DNA from: Alcanivorax sediminis
GTDB taxonomy: Bacteria; Pseudomonadota; Gammaproteobacteria; Pseudomonadales; Alcanivoracaceae
Direction: 5' to 3'
NCBI RefSeq assembly: GCF_009601165.1
Contig: NZ_WIRE01000001.1
Coordinates: 2,666,001 to 2,730,000 of the forward strand
Length of the DNA: 64,000 bases
The notes under the pieces are model-generated. The model was not told where the DNA came from. It was given only the letters and a program-made list of their open reading frames with translations, and searched no databases. Shown in pieces: positions 59,095 through 64,000 of this stretch. Each line of letters begins with the position of its first letter. The first letter of the stretch is position 1. Position numbers and translations under genes: made by a program.

Positions 59095-61698
59095 TTAGCC
59101 CGCTTCCGCCATAAATTCTTTGGCGAATTTCTGCAGGATGCCGCCGTTGGTGTAAACGGACACTTCTTCCGCGGTATCCAGACGGCAGATCATTGGTACG
59201 CGCTCTACCTCACCGTTCTGGCGAGTGATCACCAGGGTCATGGTGCCACGGGGAGCGATCTCACCCTCCACGTCGTAGATTTCGGTACCGTCCAGCTTCA
59301 GGGTCTTGCGGGTGGTGCCTTCCTCGAACTGCAGGGGCATCACGCCCATGCCGATCAGGTTGGTACGGTGAATGCGCTCGAAACCTTCAGCGGCAATCAC
59401 TTCCACACCGGCAAGAGCTACGCCCTTGGCAGCCCAGTCACGGGAGGAACCCTGACCGTAATCGGCACCGGCCACGATGATCAGCGGCTGCTTGCGCTCC
59501 ATATAGGTTTCAATGGCTTCCCACATCCGCATCTGTTGGCCTTCAGGCTCTACGCGGGCCAGGGAACCCTGGATCACTTCACCGTTCTCGTCACGGCACA
59601 TCTCGTTGAACAGTTTCGGGTTCGCGAGGGTGGCACGCTGGGCGGTAAGGTGGTCGCCGCGGTGGGTTGCGTAAGAGTTAAAGTCCACTTCCGGCAGGCC
59701 CATCTTGTGCAGGTAGGCACCCGCAGCGCTGTCCAACAGGATAGCGTTGGAAGGCGACAGGTGATCGGTGGTGATGTTGTCCGGCAGGATCGCCAGAGGG
59801 CGCATACCTTTCATTTCACGCTGACCTGCCATGTTGCCCTCCCAGTAGGGAGGACGACGGATGTAGGTGGACTGCGGACGCCAGTCATACAGCGGGCTGG
59901 CTGCGCGCGCACCGTCACCCTTCTTCTCGAACATGGGTATGTAGGTCTTGCGGAACTGCTCCGGCTTCACCGCGGACTTCACGATGGCATCGATCTCTTC
60001 GTCAGAAGGCCAGATGTCCTTCAGGTAGATCGGGTTGCCGTCTTGATCCTTGCCCAGCGCATCTTTCTCGATGTCGAAGCGCATGGTGCCCGCAATGGCG
60101 TAGGCCACCACCAGCGGCGGAGACGCCAGGAACGCCTGCTTGGCATAGGGGTGAATACGACCGTCGAAGTTACGGTTACCGGACAGTACCGCGGTCGCGT
60201 ACAGGTCGCGGTCGATCACCTCTTTCTGGATCTTGGGATCCAGCGCACCGGACATACCGTTACAGGTAGTACAGGCGAAGGCCACCACGTCGAAGCCCAG
60301 CTGCTGCAGTTCGGGCAGCAGACCGGATTCTTCCAGATACATTTTCACGGTCTTGGAACCGGGCGCCAGGGAGCTTTTTACCCAGGGCTTGCGCACCAGG
60401 CCCAGCTTGTTGGCATTACGAGCCAGCAGGCCAGCGCCAATGATATTGCGCGGGTTGGAGGTATTGGTACAGCTGGTAATGGCGGCAATGATCACCGCGC
60501 CATCCGGCATCAAGCCCTCTTCTTCCTTCAACCCTTCTTGCCACTCTTTAGCAATGCCACGGCTACCCAGCTCGGATACCGGCAGCAGTGCGTGCGGATT
60601 GGACGGGCCCGCCAGGTTACGCTCAACCTGGGACAGGTCAAAGTGCAGGACGCGCTCGTACTCCGCCGTCTTAAGGCTGTCGGCCCACAGGCCGGTTTCC
60701 TTGGCGAACGCTTCTACCAGCGCCACCTGCTCGTCTTCACGGCCGGTCAGCTTCAGGTAATCGATGGTCTGGCCATCGATGAAGAACATGCCCGCAGTGG
60801 CACCGTATTCCGGGGTCATGTTGGCAATGGTGGCCCGGTCACCCACGGACAGACTGTCTGCACCTTCACCGTAGAACTCCAGATACGCGCCGACCACGCG
60901 CTCACGGCGCAGGAATTCGGTGAGGGCCAGTACCAGGTCCGTACCGGTGATGCCAGGCTTCAGCTTGCCGGTCAGCTCCACCCCGACGATGTCAGGCAGA
61001 CGCATCATGGACGGGTTACCCAGCATTACGTTTTCAGCTTCCAGACCACCTACACCAACGGAGATCACACCCAGGGCGTCGACCATAGGGGTATGGCTGT
61101 CGGTACCCACACAGGTATCAGGGAAGGCGACACCATCACGCACCTGCACCACTGGAGACATCTTCTCCAGGTTGATCTGGTGCATGATGCCGTTGCCGGG
61201 CGGAATCACGTCCACGTTATCAAACGCGGTCTTGGTCCAGTTGATGAAATGGAAGCGATCCTCGTTGCGGCGCTCTTCCACCTCACGGTTTTTCTGAAAC
61301 GCGTCTTTTTCAAAACCCGGGTGCTCTACTGCCAGAGAGTGATCCACGATCAGCTGGGTCGGCACTACCGGATTGACTTTGGAGGGGTCACCACCGGCTT
61401 CGGCGATGGCATCACGCAGACCCGCCAGATCGACCAGTGCGGTCTGACCAAGAATGTCGTGACACACCACGCGCGCCGGGTACCACGGAAAATCCATGGT
61501 GCGCTTGCGTTCGATCAGCTGCTTGAGAGAATCGGTCAGATCCTCAGGGTTGCAGCGACGCACCAGCTGTTCAGCCAGGATGCGCGAGGTGAAGGGAAGT
61601 TTGTCATAGGCCCCAGGCTGGATGGCGTCGACAGCCGCACGGGTGTCGAAGTAGTCCAGCTGGGTGCCGGGAAGCTGCTTGCGATATTCAGTGTTCAT
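59095..61698 (-). CDS. acnD: 2-methylisocitrate dehydratase AcnD, Fe/S-dependent
   Basis: The 867-residue aconitase-family enzyme begins 'MNTEYRKQLPGTQLDYFDTRAAVDAIQPGAYDKLP', as AcnD does; the upstream in-frame ATG at 61752 is rejected. The [4Fe-4S] ligands are in 'AITSCTNTSNPRN' and 'FACTTCNGMSG'. The C-terminal swivel domain has 'GADYGQGSSRDWAAKG'. It dehydrates 2-methylcitrate to methylaconitate and cooperates with PrpF. It lies between prpC and prpF. Confidence 0.95.
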   Translation of the reverse strand: MNTEYRKQLPGTQLDYFDTRAAVDAIQPGAYDKLPFTSRILAEQLVRRCNPEDLTDSLKQLIERKRTMDFPWYPARVVCHDILGQTALVDLAGLRDAIAEAGGDPSKVNPVVPTQLIVDHSLAVEHPGFEKDAFQKNREVEERRNEDRFHFINWTKTAFDNVDVIPPGNGIMHQINLEKMSPVVQVRDGVAFPDTCVGTDSHTPMVDALGVISVGVGGLEAENVMLGNPSMMRLPDIVGVELTGKLKPGITGTDLVLALTEFLRRERVVGAYLEFYGEGADSLSVGDRATIANMTPEYGATAGMFFIDGQTIDYLKLTGREDEQVALVEAFAKETGLWADSLKTAEYERVLHFDLSQVERNLAGPSNPHALLPVSELGSRGIAKEWQEGLKEEEGLMPDGAVIIAAITSCTNTSNPRNIIGAGLLARNANKLGLVRKPWVKSSLAPGSKTVKMYLEESGLLPELQQLGFDVVAFACTTCNGMSGALDPKIQKEVIDRDLYATAVLSGNRNFDGRIHPYAKQAFLASPPLVVAYAIAGTMRFDIEKDALGKDQDGNPIYLKDIWPSDEEIDAIVKSAVKPEQFRKTYIPMFEKKGDGARAASPLYDWRPQSTYIRRPPYWEGNMAGQREMKGMRPLAILPDNITTDHLSPSNAILLDSAAGAYLHKMGLPEVDFNSYATHRGDHLTAQRATLANPKLFNEMCRDENGEVIQGSLARVEPEGQQMRMWEAIETYMERKQPLIIVAGADYGQGSSRDWAAKGVALAGVEVIAAEGFERIHRTNLIGMGVMPLQFEEGTTRKTLKLDGTEIYDVEGEIAPRGTMTLVITRQNGEVERVPMICRLDTAEEVSVYTNGGILQKFAKEFMAEAG

Positions 61699-61752
61699 AG
61701 CCTGGGACTCTTTTTGAGAATGCTGGCAGGTTGAGCCTGGATGTGAATACAA

Positions 61753-61830
61753 CGCTTGAGGCTGGACGCCAAACGCCTGAGGCCGTGAAACACGGCGTCA
61801 GGCATCGGGCGTCGAGCATCTGGCGTTTAC
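61753..61830. repeat. GGCGTC-rich repeat in the acnD-prpC spacer
   Basis: This short region has repeated GACGCCA / GGCGTC blocks in both directions around CACGGCGTCAGGCATCGGGC. It looks like an intergenic repeat; its function is unknown. Confidence 0.45.
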
Positions 61831-62976
61831 TTAGCCGCGTTCTGCGATCGGGGTTACCGTGCGCAGATCTTCACCGGTGTACTCGGCGCTCGGACGGATG
61901 ATGCGGTTGTCCGCACGCTGCTCCATCACGTGGCCAGCCCAACCCGTCAGGCGGCTCATCACGAAGATTGGCGTGAACAGCTTGGTCGGGATGCCCATGA
62001 AGTGATAGGCAGAGGCATGGAAGAAATCGGCATTACAGAACAGCTTCTTCTCACGCCACATCACCTCTTCACAACGCACGGAAACCGGGTACAGCACGGT
62101 GTCGCCCACGTCCGCGGCCAGCTTCTCGGACCATTCCTTGATGATGGCATTACGCGGATCGGAAGTGCTGTAGATCGCGTGACCAAAGCCCATGATCTTT
62201 TCCTTGCGCTCCAGCATGCCCATCATTTCCTGCTCGGCATGATCGGCTGAAGTGAACTTCTCGATCATGTCCATGGCAGCCTCGTTGGCACCACCGTGCA
62301 GCGGACCACGAAGGGAGCCAATAGCTGCAGTTATGCAGCTGTGAATGTCGGACAGAGTGGAGGCACACACACGTGCAGTGAAAGTGGACGCGTTGAATTC
62401 GTGCTCTGCATACAGGATCAGGGACACGTTCATAACCCGTTCATGCAGCTCGTTAGGCTTCTCGCCGCGCAGCATGTGCAGGAAGTGTGCGCCGATGGAA
62501 TCGTCATCGGTGTTTTCGTCAACACGAACGCCATCGTGGCTGAAACGGTACCAGTAGCAGATGATGGACGGGAAGCAGGCCAGCATGCGGTCGATGGCTT
62601 CTTCCTGGTTCGGGAACACGCCCATGACGGTGGTGTCTTCCTGCTCCAGATTGCCCAGCATGGAACAACCGGTACGGATCACGTCCATCGGGTGAGCGTC
62701 AGCCGGGATGCGCTCCAGCACTTCTTTCAGTGCCTGAGGCAGGCCACGCAGCCCTTTCAGCTTGGTCTTGTAGGCAGCCAGTTCAGCCTGAGTGGGCAGC
62801 GCGCCCTTCAGGATCAGGTGTGCCACTTCTTCGAATTCGCAGTTTTCCGCCAGGTCTTTAACGTCGTAACCGCGGTAGGTCAGGCCTGAGCCGGAAACAC
62901 CTACAGTAGAAAGAGCGGTTTTACCTGCGACCTGGCCACGCAGGCCTGCGCCTGAGAGCTTTTTGCCTTCTGCCAT
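61831..62976 (-). CDS. prpC: 2-methylcitrate synthase PrpC
   Basis: The 381-residue citrate-synthase-family enzyme starts 'MAEGKKLSGAGLRGQVAGKTALSTVG'. Conserved blocks are 'LTYRGYDVKDLAENCEFEEVAHLIL', 'AEHEFNASTFTARVCAST' (catalytic His), 'GSLRGPLHGGANEAAMDMI' (second His) and 'HVMEQRADNRIIRPSAEYTG'. It condenses propionyl-CoA with oxaloacetate. AGGAGATAAACA precedes the ATG. It is downstream of prpB in the methylcitrate operon. Confidence 0.94.
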   Translation of the reverse strand: MAEGKKLSGAGLRGQVAGKTALSTVGVSGSGLTYRGYDVKDLAENCEFEEVAHLILKGALPTQAELAAYKTKLKGLRGLPQALKEVLERIPADAHPMDVIRTGCSMLGNLEQEDTTVMGVFPNQEEAIDRMLACFPSIICYWYRFSHDGVRVDENTDDDSIGAHFLHMLRGEKPNELHERVMNVSLILYAEHEFNASTFTARVCASTLSDIHSCITAAIGSLRGPLHGGANEAAMDMIEKFTSADHAEQEMMGMLERKEKIMGFGHAIYSTSDPRNAIIKEWSEKLAADVGDTVLYPVSVRCEEVMWREKKLFCNADFFHASAYHFMGIPTKLFTPIFVMSRLTGWAGHVMEQRADNRIIRPSAEYTGEDLRTVTPIAERG

Positions 62977-63024
62977 TGTTTATCTCCTGGTTAATCTGTT
63001 TACAACGATGTCTTGATCACCGCA

Positions 63025-63054
63025 GGGCGGGAATCGGTAACACCGATCCGCGCC
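63025..63054. repeat. GGGCGG-AATCGG hairpin repeat
   Basis: GGGCGGGAATCGG pairs with CCGATCCGCGCC around TAACA. It is a divergent member of the hairpin seen at 57738-57771. Confidence 0.5.
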
Positions 63055-63118
63055 TTCTTACCTCTGCCGGAGATGGTTGAGCCCATTTCCGACCTGCGAT
63101 GTTGAATCTGTTCTTTCG

Positions 63119-63178
63119 CCGTAGGAGCCTGCCTGCAGGCGATCTTTCAGAAAATCGCCTGCAGGCAGGCTTCTACGG
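63119..63178. repeat. inverted pair of REPs (REPIN-like) between prpC and prpB
   Basis: 25-bp arms (63119-63143 and 63154-63178), differing at one position, flank a 10-base loop. Arms begin CCGTAGGAGCCTGCC and contain CCTGCAGG. Located 16 bp after the prpB stop, it could shape prpB-prpC mRNA levels. Confidence 0.75.
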
Positions 63179-63194
63179 TTAGACCTTAAGCTGC

Positions 63195-64000
63195 TCAGCC
63201 CTTGTTCTGGGCGAACAGAGCGTCCAGTTTCTGCTCGTAGTCGTGGTAGTTGAGGAAATCGTACAGCTCCATACGAGTCTGCATGATGTCCACCACGTCT
63301 TTCTGGTGACCGTTTTCGCGAATGCTCTGGTACACGGCCAGTGCAGCCTTGTTCATGGCACGGAAGGCGCTAAGCGGATACAGGATCATGTCCGCACCGG
63401 CTTCAGCCAGCTCTTCACGGGTGAACAGAGGAGTGGCACCAAATTCGGTGATATTGGCCAGCAGCGGGACGTCGCCCAGACCTTCCTTGAACGCCTTGTA
63501 ATCTTCCAGGGTGTGTACGGCTTCAGCGAAGATGCCGTCTGCGCCGGCTTCGATACAGGCCTTGGCACGCTCTACCGCAGACTCCAGACCTTCCATCTGG
63601 AATGCATCGGTACGCGCGATGATGAAGAAATCATCGTCGATCTTGCCATCAACGGCAGCTTTAACACGGTCCACCATTTCTGCCTGGGAAACGATTTCCT
63701 TATTCGGGCGGTGCCCGCAACGCTTTTGGGCAACCTGATCTTCCAGGTGAACCGCACCCGCGCCGGCCTTGATCATTTCCTTCACGGTGCGGGAGATGTT
63801 GAACGCCCCACCCCAACCGGTATCAATGTCCACCAGCAGCGGCGTTTCCACAGCGCTGGAGATACGACGCACGTCTTCCAGCACATCGTTCATGCTGGTC
63901 ATGCCCAGGTCAGGCATGCCGTAGCTGGCGTTGGCCACACCACCACCAGACAGGTAGATAGCACGGTAACCGGTTTGCTCGGCCATCATCGCCGCGTAGG
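63195..64000 (-). CDS. prpB: methylisocitrate lyase PrpB (5' end outside window)
   Basis: The C-terminal ~268 residues of PrpB are in the window; the start lies beyond 64000. Visible blocks are '[22 protein letters not shown]', '[22 protein letters not shown]', '[20 protein letters not shown]' (K-R-C-G-H catalytic loop), '[16 protein letters not shown]' and '[13 protein letters not shown]'. It cleaves 2-methylisocitrate to pyruvate and succinate. It is the first visible gene of the prpBC-acnD-prpF operon; a regulator would be expected past the window edge. Confidence 0.95.
   Translation of the reverse strand, partial: YAAMMAEQTGYRAIYLSGGGVANASYGMPDLGMTSMNDVLEDVRRISSAVETPLLVDIDTGWGGAFNISRTVKEMIKAGAGAVHLEDQVAQKRCGHRPNKEIVSQAEMVDRVKAAVDGKIDDDFFIIARTDAFQMEGLESAVERAKACIEAGADGIFAEAVHTLEDYKAFKEGLGDVPLLANITEFGATPLFTREELAEAGADMILYPLSAFRAMNKAALAVYQSIRENGHQKDVVDIMQTRMELYDFLNYHDYEQKLDALFAQNKG

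Noticed and set aside
59368..61734. 788-codon plus-strand frame
   Set aside because: Exactly antisense to acnD; the opposite strand encodes an unmistakable AcnD, and this frame has no family motif. It is a codon-bias shadow.

Overview
The window looks like a chromosomal segment of a marine, hydrocarbon- and lipid-oriented gammaproteobacterium, most likely Alcanivorax or a close relative. This is inferred from gene content and synteny (a PhaC-like synthase, a lone P450, an AcnD/PrpF-type methylcitrate operon, a yciO-rnm-yciI block), not from a database match. No rRNA, tRNA, complete insertion sequence, prophage or CRISPR array was found.

Layout. 1-13 kb is housekeeping: YciO-type Sua5 protein, RNase AM-like PHP phosphoesterase, VC0807-family membrane protein, YciI, an SH3-domain protein, an acyltransferase, a DUF349 protein, thioesterase-fold and DUF924 proteins, and the divergent tesA/ybbA-ybbP locus. 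13-18 kb has a Bcr/CflA-type efflux pump, a CPA-type cation/proton antiporter and a MerR regulator with a CadR/PbrR-like cysteine set. 18-23.6 kb is a four-gene minus-strand lipid/glycerol cluster: LPLAT acyltransferase, alkyl-DHAP-synthase-like flavoprotein, GlpD-like dehydrogenase, FGGY kinase. 23.7-35 kb holds an OmpA-type lipoprotein, Ada, an MFS pump, a patatin-like protein, a ferritin-like diiron protein, two hotdog thioesterases divergent from a PhaC-like hydrolase, two paralogous secreted proteins, DUF805, a DUF1232 protein with a probable ATT start, and a ParA-like ATPase. 35-45 kb holds a P450, glutathione reductase, an FMN-binding glutamate-synthase-like protein, a lytic transglycosylase, a small Rieske protein, and ppsA divergent from its regulator ppsR.

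45-57.6 kb is the accessory part. A reversed hipA-hipB pair, an array of REP-like repeats, five tandem minus-strand genes for large exported proteins, a vapBC module between two ~190-bp direct repeats, a 119-bp element with perfect 31-bp inverted ends, and an mntA-hepT module whose toxin is frameshifted follow one another. The five exported proteins share a short motif just after the signal peptide (roughly L-x-D-x-x-L/M-S-x-V-x-G-Q-D-G-I) and are otherwise unlike each other. They are the best candidate for a poorly described surface system.

57.8-64 kb is the methylcitrate cycle, transcribed prpB-prpC-acnD-prpF, for propionyl-CoA disposal. Its spacers carry REP pairs, and an intrinsic-terminator-like hairpin lies in front of prpF. 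prpB runs off the window end.
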